A DNA stretch of 64,000 nt from positions 6,183,001 to 6,247,000 of the forward strand of contig CATNEN010000038.1 of NCBI GenBank assembly GCA_950097015.1, read 5' to 3'. The translations under genes and the position numbers were made by a program. Under the pieces are notes generated by a model that was not told where the DNA came from, searched no databases, and saw only the letters and a list, made by a program, of their open reading frames with translations. Shown here in pieces: positions 41,948-54,210 of this stretch (the stretch's first letter is position 1; each line of letters opens with the position of its first letter). The stretch is from Macrostomum hystrix (Eukaryota > Platyhelminthes > Macrostomidae).

Positions 41948-44900
41948 ATGGATTCTTCGCTGGCTGCTGTTAATGCCGAGTCAAATACTGACATTGCTAC
42001 TGCTGGCAGTAGTCTGTTGCGACCCGGTGGCCTGGATGGCCGAATGGAATTAGTTAAAGAAGATTTTAATCGTCTGGTCAATGTGAAAGCATTGCCAGTG
42101 CCAGCTGGAAAGCTGCAGGCCTGCATCAAGGCTTTGAGGAAACTTTCGCCCGGATTTGTCAAAGTGGCCAGCATTCTTGATGGTCCAACTGTCGCCACTA
42201 AACTGGTGCTGCTGGATCCTGAGTTGTTAGAAAGGTGAGCACAGTCGCACCTGGGTTAATATGATTCATATCATATCATCTTGAGCTGCTAAGACTAAAA
42301 ACCCAATAAAACCCAAGACTAGATACTAATAAACTAGAAGATTATTAGTATTTGTCTGATTGCATTCTCAGGCGTCACTCTCTGCTGACAGAAGCTGAAT
42401 TGACTCGCCTAGCCGAATGCGGCCTGGACCTTGGCCAGCAACTAACTAACCAGAGCCTGCAAGTCAACTATGAGAACTTCCCATTGTCGGCCGTGTTCAA
42501 CGCCCTGCTGCCGCCGGACTGTCAGCTGTCCGCGTTCAGCGTGGTTGGCCACATCGCCCACTTCAACCTTAGAGACCAGATAATGCCTTATGGAAAGCTG
42601 ATTGGCCAGGTGAGATTCCCGGCTCTCTTAAATTAGCGTTTTCGTTTTAATCAAATATATCAATTAGAGATTATTACGGGACTGGAAATGTTATTAGGGA
42701 ACTGGGAAGATTATTAGGAAACTGGGAAGATTATTAGGGAACTGGGAAGATTATTAGGGAACCGGAGGATTATTAGGGAACTGGGAAGATTATTAGGAAA
42801 CTGGAAATATTATTAGGAAACTGGGAAGATTTTTAGGGAACTGGTAATATTATTAGGGAACTGGAAGATTATTAGGAAACTGGTAATATTATTAGGGAAC
42901 TGGGAAGATTATTAGGGAACTGGGAAGATTATTAGGGAACTGGAAGATTATTAGGGAACTGGGAAGATTATTAGGGAACTGGGAAGATTATTAGGGAACT
43001 GGGAAGATTATTAGGGAACTGGGAAGATTATTAGGGAACTGGAAGATTATTAGGGAACTGGGAAGATTATTAGGGAACTGGGAAGATTATTAGGGAACTG
43101 GAAGATTATTAGGGAACTGGGAAGATTATTAGGGAACTGGGAAGATTATTAAGGAACTGGGAAGATTAGTAGGAAACTGGAATATACCTAAGATCTGGAG
43201 CGGGAAGTTTTCATAGATTCCCATTAGTTAGATTGCCGCCTGAAGGGAATCACATTTTTATCTGTGGTTTTATTGTGTTAGTAATTCTTATTACAGCTAC
43301 CAGTTCAATGAAATACACAATTGCACAGGTGCTAATCAGCAAGCTACCAAACATCAGGACTGTGGTGAGTAAGCGGCGAGAGATCAGCAGCGAGTACCGC
43401 AACTTTGAGCTCGAACTGCTGGCCGGAGAGCCCAACTATGTCACCGTGCACCGTGAGCTGGGCCTGGAGTTTGAGCTCGACTTCTCAAAGGTGGGACATC
43501 CGAGAGAGTATTGAAAACCTCGATTTCTAGCTAAGAATACCTTCTCATACTCCAATTTAGAGCCCAAACTTCCCGTGTCTTTAATCCCACACTTCCCATG
43601 TCTCTAATCCCACACTTCTCTCGCCTATAATCCCACAATTCCCGTGTCTCAAATCCCACATTTCCCGTGTCTCTAATCCCATACTTTCCTGTCTTTAATC
43701 CCACACTTCCCACGCTTAAAATCCCGCAATTGCCAGGTGTACTGGAACTCGCGGCTCAGTACGGAGCACCGTCGCGTAGTGGATCAAATCCGGTCTGGCG
43801 ACGTCGTGTTCGACATGTGCGCCGGCGTCGGACCTTTCGCTGTGCCGGCGCTGAAACGAGGCGCCATTGTCCACGCCAACGACCTGAATCCCGTGGCGTA
43901 CGGCTTCCTGGAGTCCAACATGAGGCGCAACCTGAGGAAATCCCAACTCAGAAGTGATCCAGAGCTGGTCAAAGCGTACAACATGGACGCCAGGCAGTTC
44001 GTGCGGCAGGTGTTTGCGCCGTGTTACGCGCAGGCTGCAGCGCTCGGAGGCAGCGTTGGCTCCGACGGTCGGGCTCGGCAGATCATTGCCATCGCCAACC
44101 TGCCTGGCATGGCTGTGGATCTGTTGGACTCATTTGTTGGCTGCCTTCGCGGCCGCATGACTGGCATCGGTGAGAACTTTGTACTGTTCAAGCGCTTGTG
44201 ATAGTGAAATCGCATTTATTCGTGTGTCTAATCCTGGGATTCCCGTTTTTCCGGGAACCTACATTTATAATCCTGCAATTCCCATTCCATATTTTTCTTG
44301 AACTTTAATGGCCATTTATAATTATCCTATACTGCGATTGCATTATCTAATACTGAAATTGAAAATCTCCAGAATCCCCATTTAAAATCCTAAAATCCCT
44401 ATTTTTCCTGCATTCCCAATTTCTATTCCTGCAATCCCAATTTTATTCCTGGAATCCTATTTCTTTTCCTGTAATCCCGGTTTCTATGCCTGGAATCGTC
44501 ACTTATAATCTTGGAATCCCGTTTTAACAATCAGAATTCTCTAATTTTTAACCCCTTGATCCCTATTTAAGAAACCCTGAAATTCCATTTCTGCAATCGA
44601 AATTTCTAATAATAAAATCCTAAATGATAGTCCCGAAATGCTATTCTGTAATGACGAACTGCTGTTTTGTAATACTGAAATTCTATTTTGAAATGCTGAA
44701 ATGCTATTTTGTAATCCTGAAATTCTATTTTTTAATACTGAAACTATTCCGTAATAATGAAATGAATTGCAAGTTTGTAATGCTGAAACGCTATTCCGTA
44801 ATAATGAATTGCTAATTTAAGAGGCGGCAGCAGCTCCTCCAGTGCGCATCTTTGCCTACAGTTTTCTGCGTCGCTCCGAAGTCGAAGGCTCTCGCCAAGA

Positions 44901-45123
44901 AGCCGAAGCCGCCCTCGTTGACCGCGTTCGGCATCGCCTGGCGGGCGGCGTCGGTCCGGCCGACGTTCAGCTGCGGTTCGTGCGCGACGTGGCGCCCAGC
45001 AAGGACATGTACTGCGCCGAGATCAACTGCCCTGCCTCCGTTTTCCTGCTTGAAGCCGCCGAAGGCGCCCATGGGAAAGATGAGGCTGGCGAGCTTGCCG
45101 AGAAAAGACCCAAACTGGACTAG
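41948..45123 (+). CDS. TRMT5: tRNA (guanine37-N1)-methyltransferase, TRM5/TRMT5
   Basis: Five exons with phase-consistent GT-AG junctions: 41948-42234, 42372-42609, 43329-43490, 43737-44169, 44831-45123; 470 residues. It methylates N1 of G37 next to the tRNA anticodon using S-adenosylmethionine, preventing frameshifting. Evidence: VVGHIAHFNLRDQIMPYGKL (TRM5 D2 domain), VYWNSRLSTEHRRVV, DMCAGVGPFAVPA (SAM motif I, residues 255-267), HANDLNP, IIAIANLPG (catalytic NLP-type motif, residues 350-353) and VAPSKDMYCAEI near the C-terminus. The start ATG (41948) is the first in frame after an upstream stop. No clear mitochondrial presequence is visible after that ATG. Three introns are filled with minisatellites; the shortest (137 bp) is not. 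Confidence 0.95.
42668..43190. repeat. Minisatellite in TRMT5 intron 2, 19-20-bp unit
   Basis: About 26 copies of TTATTAGGGAACTGGGAAGA; variants lack one G. Confidence 0.96.
43556..43735. repeat. Degenerate minisatellite in TRMT5 intron 3, about 22-bp unit
   Basis: About 8 copies of AATCCCACACTTCCCGTGTC plus TCT. The array reaches to within a few bases of the 3' splice site at 43736. Confidence 0.85.
44220..44825. repeat. Highly degenerate tandem repeat in TRMT5 intron 4
   Basis: AATCCTGAAATTCTATTTT-like units of about 18-22 bp drift through the intron. Similar AATCCC cores suggest kinship with the intron 3 array. Confidence 0.7.
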
Positions 45124-45162
45124 GGCACCGATATCCCCCTTCTCCCTTACTCCTTCCCCCGT

Positions 45163-46256
45163 CCGCCCCAACATTTCTAAGCCTTTATCCCATTCTCACA
45201 TCCCTTCTCCCATTCTCGCATCCCTTATCCCATTCTCACATCCCTTATCACATTCTCGCATCCCTTATCCCATTCTCACATCCCTTATCCCATTCTCGCA
45301 TCCCTTATACCATTCTCCCATTCATTATCCCATTCTCGCATCCCTTATCCCATTCTCGCATCCCTTATCCCATTCTCACATCCCTTATCCAATTCTCGCA
45401 CCCCTTATCCCATTCTCGCATCCCTTATCCCATTCTCACATGCCTTATCCAATTCTCGCATCCCTTATACCATTCTCCCATTCATTATCCCATTCTCGCA
45501 TCCCTTATCCCATTCTCGCATCCCTTATCCCATTCTCACATCCCTTATCCCATTCTCGCATCCCTTATACCATTCTCCCATTCATTATCCCATTCTCGCA
45601 TCCCTTATCCCATTCTCCCATTCATTATCCCATTCTCGCATCCCTTATCCCATTCTCGCATCCCTTATCCCATTCTCACATCCCTTATCCCATTCTCGCA
45701 TCCCTTATCCCATTCTCCCATTCTTTATCCCATTCTCGCATTCCTTATCCCATTCTCGCATCCCTTATCCCATTCTCACATCCCTTATCCCATTCTCGCA
45801 TCCCTTATACCATTCTCCCATTCTTTATCCCATTCTCGCATCCCTTATACCATTCTCCCATTCATTATCCCATTCTCGCATCCCTTATCCCATTCTCACA
45901 TCCCTTATCCCATTCTCGCACCCCTTATCCCATTCTCACATCCCTTATCCCATTCTCGCACCCCTTATCCCATTCTCACATCCCTTATCCGATTCTCACA
46001 TCCCTTATCCCATTCTCGCATCCCTTATACCATTCTCCCATTCATTATCCCATTCTCGCATCCCTTATCCCATTCTCGCATCCCTTATCCCATTCTCACA
46101 TCCCTTATCCCATTCTCGCATCCCTTATACCATTCTCCCATTCATTATCCCATTCTCGCATCCCTTATCCCATTCTCGCATCCCTTATACCATTCTCCCA
46201 TTCATTATCCCATTCTCGCATCCCTTATCCCATTCTCGCATCCCTTATACCATTCT
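45163..46256. repeat. Minisatellite, 20-bp unit with higher-order structure, 3' of TRMT5
   Basis: About 54 copies of ATCCCTTATCCCATTCTCGC with recurrent variants (CTCACA, CTCCCATTCATT). Runs of 5-8 variant units repeat as blocks. Creates a long open frame that I do not treat as a gene. Confidence 0.97.
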
Positions 46257-46779
46257 CAAAGGATCTATTTTTTCTCCCAATACTTATCCGATTTTCCAAT
46301 CCTTTATTATCAAATTTTCATATCTTTTTTTCATTCTTTTCTGCCCGTTATCCCTTCCCTTTATTTAATGTTTCCCCAGTTGGAGTTCTCTTTGCTGCTG
46401 TCCACTGTGTTGAGCTGGTACTCGTACTATTTTCCCGTGTAAATTGGCGCCGCGTCTGATGTTTAGCAATTACTAATTTGCTGTGCTGCGCGACCCGAAT
46501 TGGGACACATGCCCCAGTCCAGCTTGCATTTCTACTGTTGTGCAAGCAGTTGCATTGTGCTTATTGCCAATAAATCCTTGTGAAACACTTACTGAACTAT
46601 GCGTAATTGATTGCCAGGTCTTTCTGTTTATTTTTCTATTTCGTACAATAATTTTCGCGCAATGATTTATCAAAACCTTAGTGACGATGAAATTTTGTTA
46701 TCAAAATCTGTGATCTCCTCTAGGGGACTGGAAGTTCGGAACTTGCTGCCCCAATCTCAATGTGGATTCCAGCTTTTAC
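46257..46779. other. Spacer 3' of TRMT5
   Basis: No gene recognised. Confidence 0.5.
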
Positions 46780-46955
46780 GAGCTTGTAGTCTTGCTGTTA
46801 GAGCTTCGGACTTACGACTTGAAGGTCGGGGGTTCGATTCCCGTCTCCACTGGAACAATTTGTGTCCTTTAGCAAGGCTCTTAACTCAGCATTGCTTCAG
46901 TTCGCCCAGCTGTAAAATGAGTACCTGTATTAGATGGGGTAATTAAGGATGGGAT
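46780..46955 (+). repeat. tRNA-derived SINE (family 2) with conserved-type central domain
   Basis: A tRNA-like head with B box GGTTCGATTC (46831-46840). The central block is TGTGTCCTTTAGCAAGGCTC, ATTGCTTCAGTTCGCCCAGC and TGTAAAATGAGTACCTG, followed by TAGATGGGGTAATTAAGG. The central block looks like the deeply conserved SINE domains reported across animal phyla (Nin/Ceph-type); that assignment is from memory and needs checking. A diverged copy lies at 10575-10745 on the minus strand. Confidence 0.75.
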
Positions 46956-47744
46956 GAAAATATTTCTAATCTGAAAGTCTAATCTCAGTGTCTAATGAAT
47001 AATTCATACGCAGATAAGGTTTGAATTCCCAATATACGGCAAATAGAATTAATCCGCTGGCTCGCAATCTACCGGCTAGTTATTTTCCTATTTGTTGAAA
47101 TAAAATTCTAATCTATGCAAATGATAAATTTGCTACCGAATTAAACATGAGACTGCCCTGCATGGCTGTACAATTCTTCGAGAAAAAAAACTGGGCCAGA
47201 TCCAGATAAGTCGAGTCGATAATTCTGTTTTTCTCACCCCTCCCCATGGCGAACTCCCAGTTTTGCGACAAACTAGTTGCCCCGAACCCCACAGTCTAAC
47301 CCGTGGGCTGATGGTCTAAAATTGTAGTTATTTATTTATGCATTCACAGTTGCTAGGGCCTAATGCCATCCATCCATCCCTGTGGTCGCTTAGGGGCCAA
47401 AGTTTAAAGGAACAGACAGCACGCACAGCAATAAAAATATTCCGAGATAGCCCGCCTGTTTTGTAAGGATCGAATCGAGCACAACTCACATGCCCGTCTG
47501 GTTTTGTCTGATCTGAACTTTTGATGATATATTTCCCTCCTGAGGCTTGGGCATGTATGTGAATTAGCCTAGCCTAAATCACGATATCGTGAACTTTTAG
47601 CCTACTAGATGATAAATTGCTAAACTAATTAGATTTGTAATTTTATGCACTAATAAATGCCTCTGTTTAGTATGATTCTCATAGGAGCTATTGAACAGAA
47701 ATGCTCTTGTCATGTTGTAGAAGTTCCCTTGATCATATCTAGTA
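46956..47744. other. Spacer without recognisable genes
   Basis: AT-rich, short frames only. Confidence 0.5.
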
Positions 47745-48055
47745 GAAACTCCTAGGAGTCCCTTGGTCATTCTCTCGGAATCCCTGAGTCATTCACTAGG
47801 AATCCCTTGGTCATTCACTGGGAATCCCTTGGTCATTCACTAGGAATCCCTGAGTCATTCACTGGGAATCCCTTGGTCATTCACTAGAAATCCCTTGGTC
47901 ATTCACTAAGAATCCCTGAGTCATTCACCAGGAATCCCTGAGTCATTCACTAGGAATCCCTGAGTCATTCACTAGAAATCCCTGAGTCATTCACTGGGAA
48001 TCCCTTGGTCATTCACTAAAAATCCCCTTGGTCATTCACTGGGATCCCCTTGGTC
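47745..48055. repeat. Minisatellite, 22-bp unit
   Basis: About 14 copies of GGAATCCCTTGGTCATTCAC plus TA/TG; CCTGAG and CCTTGG sub-variants alternate. Confidence 0.95.
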
Positions 48056-48691
48056 ATTTCCCTGAATGGCCTCATTTAATTAGTTTATATATCTTTTTAG
48101 GATCCATCATTTGATAGATCAACTGAAGGTCAAGTCAAGCATCAATAAATAATTAATATCGTGTTTTCGTTCAATATGTATTTTAAAAAAGCTCATACTG
48201 GAACTCACTGTCTGATATAAAATTTTGGCACGAAAAGGCTATTGATAAAGCCTACGTTATTGAGTTAGTGAATCATACAACAGGTCAATGAAAAGCTCTT
48301 GGCCAAAACATGCTAGAGTTTAATACACATATAAAGAGTAATCTTTAATATCAAAGTAAACTAATTGTTTAGGAAAACGAGAGAACTTAAGGAAAATTTA
48401 GACATGCCATTTTTGTGTCGATGTTAAGATTCCAAGAAAAATAGTTTTTTGTGGACGAAGGATTTCGCTGAAGGATACCACAGGTACAAAGTTAGACTTC
48501 AAGGCAAGGACAGTTAAAGATAAGAATATGCTAGGCAAATGGCCTTGAAAGTTAATTCGCTGCTGTGCGCCACGTGTTTCGCTTTAGGAGTGAGGTGGGC
48601 GGTCAGATTGGGGGGTTCCCCACTGGCGATTCTAAAAATAGCTACAATGCGTTCCTCCTAGACCAATCAGATTTCGGTATTGATTGGGACT
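48056..48691. other. 3' flank of the DEG/ENaC gene
   Basis: AT-rich to about 48540, no gene recognised. Confidence 0.45.
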
Positions 48692-51600
48692 TCATGTGCT
48701 GGCCGCAGCCACTGCGGCGGCGGCGCTTGTGGCAGCTACAACATGAACAGCCAGCGGCACCGCCAACTCTCTGTCCTCATCCGGGGCCGCCACGCGAGCA
48801 ACAGCAGCCGGGCAGTTGCGGAGCTGCTGCGGCAAGGAGCCGTTGAGCAGCCGCTTGGTGACGTAGTAGAGAAACTCGAACAGCTCCACCGAGGTGATGA
48901 CAGTAAGGCCGCCCCATAGAGAGAATGAGCCGCCAATCTGTGAGATAAGCGTCTCCAGAGTGATTTGCAGCTTCTCTCGCGTCACAGTCAGCGACAGGTC
49001 TGGTCGGAAGACGCGCAGGCGCAGGAAATTGTCGCGTATTGTGTTGGACGCGGTTTTCAAAGCCCTGGCCGCTTCTGCGTGCCTGCCGTGCCGAGTCAGA
49101 TTGTCAGCCTGCGTGGGCGGCGGGCGCTGCGCCAAATGTTCTGCACCCTGGACTTCGGCGCGCTAGGCCCTGGTCCCCTGACCATCAGTTGGCTACCCCT
49201 GACCTTCAGTTGGCTACCCCTGACCTTCAGTTGGCTACCCCTGACCTTCAGTTGGCTACCCCTGACCATCAGTTGGCTACCCCTGACCTTCAGTTGACTA
49301 CCTCCTAAACTTTAGTTGACTACCTCCTGACCTTCAGTTACCTACCTCCTTAACTTCAGTTGATTACCTCCTGACCTTCAGTTGGATACCTCTGACCTTC
49401 AGTTGACTACCTCCTGACCTTCAGTTAACTGCCTCCTGACCTTCAGTTGACTACCCCCTGGCTGGTCGCTACCCAAATACGCACCTGGCTGTAATTGTCA
49501 AATTTGCTGCCAAACAAAGGCTTGCCGTCCACTCGCAGCCTGTAGAAGTCCAGCTCGTTAGTTTTCGGCGGCCACAACGACTGATAGGCTGTTGTCTTGA
49601 AGGTGACGGAGTGGCAGGGCGTGCCGCATCTGTCATCGGCGCTCTCGGAGGCCAGATTCCTCGGATCCAGCTCTTGGTGCGAGGCGCACTCGTAGCTAAA
49701 ACAGGGGAGGTATTTATGGATTGCTAGACTATTGAACAGGCGAGGGATTGCTAGACTATTGAACAGGCGAGGGACTGCTAGACTATTGAACAGGCGAGGG
49801 ACTGCTAGACTATTGAACAGGCGAGGGATTGCTAGACTATTGAACAGGCGAGGGATTGCTAGACTATTGAACAGGCGAGGGATTGCTAGACTATTGAACA
49901 GGCGAGGGCCTGCTAGACTATTGAACAGGTGAGGGATTGCTAGACTATTGAACAGGCGAGGGATTGCTAGACTATTGAACAGGCGAGGGATTGCTAGACT
50001 ATTGAACAGGCGAGGGATTGCTAGACTATTGAACAGGCGAGGGATTGAGGGATTGCTAATCCATCTAACAAACAAGGCTTGAAGGATTGCTAGTCTATTA
50101 AGTCAGGCCATATAATTTAACAGGCCTATATTTGCTGAGTTTGCTGGTCGCCAGTAATTGGAGTTAAGCAGTCGGCTAGCAAGCTCTGTGAGCAGTCAGA
50201 TCTAGTGTTATCTGGCTGCTACAGTCCAGTTTGCTAATCTGTAGATAAGTACACACTGGCCTATCTGGTCGATAACACACCTATAGCTATAGAAGCTGAA
50301 TCTAACGCTGCCACCAACCCTGCGTGACGAATTGTTCCACCTCCCGGCTTCCTCCACAGGGTCTCTCGTTCGCGACAAAACTGACGGGGAATAATTCAAT
50401 TTCGCATTGCCACGTGTTGGGAGTTATGATATCGCGGCCTGAAATCAGGGCTGTGCAAATCATTCGTAGGATTCGAGCTGAGTTCTCTATTTTCTAGAAT
50501 ATATTTAGCTCGTATGTATGAATATTATTTATTTCATATTTATTCATACCGAGCTCATATGACTGATCTGGTTGGCTATTTGGGCAGTGCAAACACAGCT
50601 AGAAGCGAATTATGAAGCGCTGATTTTCTATTGGCGGCGAGGGAAAAATATTGCTTCATGTGTGAAATGGCTGTTATTCGTTGTCTGTAAAGGACATTGC
50701 GATAGTACAACCGCAATGCCCTTCAGATGTTCCTATTTGTGTTATCTTTTTGCAAAGGTTGCTCAGCAGGCAAGGCACAGAATCAGTGTACGCGGTAAGT
50801 GCCTTCTGTAGGCATTTTTTCTGAGCACTTTCTTTGCTCAAACAAGAAAATTTACAAGCAGTTCACTAGGGAAAATGATTTTGATTTCAGAGGGACTGAC
50901 ACAATTAATGGGATCAGGATAATCGACGATGGCATTGGGAATGGCCACAGATAAGAACAGGGAAGGGAGGAGAGGGTAGAATAAGAGGTGAGGATGAGAT
51001 GGAAGGATGAGATGGGAGAATGAGAGGGGAGAATGAGATGGAAGGATGAGAGGGGAGAATGAGAGGGGACGATGAGAGGGGAGAATGAGATGGAAGAATT
51101 CGAAAAAGAAGAGGATAATTAGAGCGAAGAGGGAACGGAGAGACGGGTGAGGGGAGATGGATGATCAGGGAAATGTAAAGAGATTGAATGGAATCGCATT
51201 GGATGAGTATTTCAGTGACAGGAATTGTGGGATATTAGGAGTGAAAAAAGTGGAAATATTAATAGGGGATTTTTTGTAGTCCGGGTTGAGTGGATTGAGT
51301 TGGGAGAGAATTTTTAGGGGTTGGGTAGAAAGAATTGGCGCGCTGCAATGAGCAGGTTGGAATTTTGAGCAGTCATTGTTGCCCATAGATTTTTTGTCTG
51401 CCTAAGCAAAGAGAGTAGCATGAATGTGGCAATATTATTTTCCGCGACAAATTATATTGGCAGGAAAATCATAACAGACTGAATGAGGAAACTGCCGTGA
51501 GTCACCGTGACTAGATTGAACAGAATCTGTGCGGCAGAAGGCCTCTATTGAATTCACTGTCTCATCTCATCGCATAAAACGAGCTCACAGGCTGCTCAGA

Positions 51601-53431
51601 TAGTGCTCATTTATCATTCACTTTAATCTGGGTTTTAGCTGACCGGCTGACTGAGCAGTGCGAGTCGTCTGCCAGCTGCTCACAGCTCGCTACTCGGGAA
51701 GATGGGGCAGGCGGAGCTAAAAATAGAATCTAATTTGAATCGGGCAGCTGTGGACCGAGACTCACTTCTTCAGAAATATGTCCGCGTTGTGATTGGTGGA
51801 GTTGAGGCGGCCACAGAATGGTACACCGCTCATCCCAGCCGTGATTGGATAGTCCGGATCGATGCAGCCGCATTGGCTCTGGATTGTCTCCTGGGGCGAA
51901 TGGCGATGGTAGCGATTGGCGATGCAGGCGGATGGCGAGAGAGGTGAGTGAAGGGCGAGATAGGTGAGTGAATGGCGAGAGAGGTGAGTGAATGGCGAAA
52001 GAGGTGAGTGAACGGCGAGAGAGGTGGGTGAATGGCGAGAGAGGTGAGCAAACGGCAAAAGAGGTGAGGGAATGGTGGAATAGGTGAGTGAACAGCGAAA
52101 GAAGTGAGTGAAAGGCTGGAGAGAGGTGAGTAAACGGCGAGAGAGGTAAGTGAATGGCGAGAGAGGTGAGTAAAATGCGAGACAGAGGTGAGTGAATGGC
52201 GAGAGAGGTGAGCAAACGGCGAGAGGGGTGAGCAAACGGCGAGAGAGGTGAGTGAACGGCGAAAGAGGTGAGTAAAATGCGAGAGAGGTGAGTGAATGGC
52301 GAGAGAGGTGAGCAAACGGCGAGAGAGGTGAGCAAACGGCGAGAGAGGTGAGTAAAATGCGAGAGATGCGAGTGAATGGCTCGAGAGGTATTGAGTTTGA
52401 GTGGCACAAAGGTTTCAAATTGGAACCTGAACCATGAGCTGCCGACAGGTGAAGCTGTCGTAGGCGAACGGCAGGGCGTCCCCTCTAGTCTCGTCGCCGA
52501 TGTACAGGTCGATGCTGCGCCGCTCCGTGCAGGTCTCCTTCGGCGAGTCTTTGTACTTGTCCAGACTGCGAGTTTCCACCACCTCGATGACGCTCTTGGT
52601 GCCAGGCAGGACGTGAATGCCCAGATGGCTGATCCGGGGATAGGTCAGGGCCGGGTGCACCAGCACGTGTGCCCCGATGCTGTCATCCAGGTCGAACAGG
52701 GCGTCGTGACATTCGGCGGTCTCCTGGCAGTCGAACATCTGCTCAGTGTCCAGGTAGAGATCCATCTCTAATGAGTAGGTGGTGTTGGCAATGTCAGAGG
52801 TTGGTGAGATCATGAAGCAGGTGAAAAACTGCGGATTCGGGATCAGTAGGACGTCCTTGCGGAGGCTGCAGGCTCGCTGCTGGAATCTAGTGGCCTGCAC
52901 GTAGCTGAAGTTGCAGGTGCCGTCAAGTACGAACTCGTCAAAGTGCAGCCCGATCTGTCTGACAGTGTCGATGCCCCAGTTCTGGTACAGAAACGACTTC
53001 TCGTTCAAGGCCTTGAAGCTGCGGGTGTAGTTCTGATGCTGCTTCATCTCCTTGAGCTGGTTGAGGAAGCGCATATCCGTGACATTGCCATTGGTCCGCC
53101 GAATGAACCGTTTCACCATATCTGTTGAGAATGGCTGCAGGTTGCAGATGGTCACGGAGGGAAATGGCACACTCTCAGTGTAGTGCCTGGTGGTCACCTC
53201 CAGCACAGTCTGGTAGGACAGGTAGGTGCTGATTAGGCGCGCGATGAACACCAGCGAGATGCTGAGAAACCCGCTGACTGACACCAGCCAGAGGGCCTGC
53301 CAGCAGAGGCTCCGGCTGCGCAGGACTCGTGGAACTCCGCGCACCGAGGACAGCATGCAGAACCGGATCAGCTCGTCCTGCAGCGAGGCTGGCTTAACGG
53401 CGCGCTGCATTAGATCTCCGCCAGTTGCCAT
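48692..53431 (-). CDS. DEG/ENaC family sodium channel subunit
   Basis: Four exons in phase: 52427-53431, 51766-51890, 49485-49695, 48692-49108; 585 residues. Membrane segment 1 at about 44-66, followed by FPSVTICN (residues 90-97), the family signature after TM1. The large extracellular loop holds the Cys-rich part (YDSFTCRQL, then QSQCGCIDPDYP, PFCG, CASHQELD, RCGTPCHSVTFKT). LETLISQIGGSFSLWGGLTV leads into TM2 at about 500-529, with GLT (514-516) at the position of the G/S-x-S selectivity filter. Family members are trimeric amiloride-sensitive Na+ channels of the plasma membrane gated by peptides, acid or mechanical force; the ligand here is unknown. The conserved cytoplasmic His-Gly gating motif reads Arg-Gly (31-32). 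The first donor (CAG|GTTCCA) is weak but gives correct homology. Introns hold four different arrays. Confidence 0.93.
49168..49458. repeat. Minisatellite in a DEG/ENaC intron, 21-22-bp unit
   Basis: About 13 copies of CTGACCTTCAGTTGGCTACC plus CC/TC. Confidence 0.95.
49717..50047. repeat. Minisatellite in a DEG/ENaC intron, 27-bp unit
   Basis: About 12 copies of GGATTGCTAGACTATTGAAC plus AGGCGAG. Begins about 20 bp from the 3' splice site at 49696. Confidence 0.96.
50048..50984. other. Intron interior of the DEG/ENaC gene
   Basis: No additional exon or repeat recognised. Confidence 0.45.
50985..51100. repeat. Short degenerate purine-rich repeat in the same intron
   Basis: GGATGAGAGGGGAGAATGAG-like units, about 5 copies, grading into GGA-rich sequence. 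Confidence 0.75.
51935..52392. repeat. Minisatellite in a DEG/ENaC intron, 20-bp unit
   Basis: About 22 copies of GAGAGGTGAGTGAATGGCGA with many variants. Fills nearly the whole 536-bp intron. The unit contains GGTGAGT, a splice-donor-like sequence on the antisense strand. Confidence 0.95.
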
Positions 53432-53756
53432 GGCAACCGGGACTCACTGGTCTCTGAGGGAAGAGGCGGGTTCTAATCGCTGGTTTATTTGGAAGAGTCT
53501 AGTTTAATGGTTTTAAATCTCTTTCGCAGAGTTTCAGTCGGTTGCTATGGCAACCAGAACTCTGTATTTCTTGGCGGAGACGCCAGTCTGATCGTGTGCA
53601 GCTCTTCTTGGAAGATTTCGGAGTTGTTGCAATGGTAACAAGGAGTCGGTGGCTTCTTTGGGAAAATGCAAGCTCGAAGGTACTCAGCCTTATTTTTTAC
53701 AAAAAAGTCCAATCTATTCGAGCACGGAGAGTTACACACAAACCTGCCGGAATCTC
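53432..53756. other. 5' flank of the DEG/ENaC gene
   Basis: No TATA box is evident on the minus strand. GGTTGCYATGGCAACC-type palindromes (53427 region and 53532-53546) look like X-box-related sites but are only near matches. Confidence 0.3.
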
Positions 53757-53952
53757 TACATCAGCACAGAATCGCAGCTGACACATCAGCTAGAATCGCA
53801 GCTGACACATCAGCTAGTATCGCAGCTGACACATCAGCTAGAATCGCAGCTGACACATCAGCACAGAATCGCAGCTGACACATCAGCTAGAATCGCAGCT
53901 GACACATCAGCTAGAATCGCAGCTGACACATCAGCTAGAATCGCAGCTGACA
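53757..53952. repeat. Minisatellite, 24-bp unit
   Basis: About 8 copies of ATCGCAGCTGACACATCAGC plus TAGA/ACAG. Confidence 0.95.
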
Positions 53953-54210
53953 CTGACTCCACTCTCTCCCCAGTCCTCTGACTCCACTCTCTCCCCAGTC
54001 CTCTGACTCCACTCTCTCCCCAGTCCTCTGATTCCACTCTCTCCCCAGTCCTCTGACTCCACTCTCTCCCCAGTCCTCTGATTCCACTCTCTCCCCAGTC
54101 CTCTGACTCCACTCTCTCCCCAGTCCTCTGATTCCACTCTCTCCCCAGTCCTCTGACTCCACTCTATCCCCAGTCCTCTGATTCCACTCTATCCCCAGTC
54201 CTCTGACTCC
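53953..54210. repeat. Minisatellite, 25-bp unit
   Basis: About 10 copies of ACTCCACTCTCTCCCCAGTC plus CTCTG, joined end to end with the preceding, unrelated array. Confidence 0.95.

Noticed and set aside
44852-46459. 535-codon plus-strand open frame rich in Ile/Pro/Ser/His
   Set aside because: It is an alternative frame of the last TRMT5 exon running into a 20-bp minisatellite; the real TRMT5 frame stops at 45123.
46781-46850. Genuine tRNA gene
   Set aside because: B box is good, but the A box and acceptor stem do not pair and the sequence continues into a SINE body; same for the family-1 heads at 16.85 and 29.96 kb.
51730-52407. Long Ser/Leu/His frames on the minus strand in the DEG/ENaC locus
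   Set aside because: They read through the 20-bp intron array; only 51766-51890 is exon, with correct splice phase and conserved Cys pattern.
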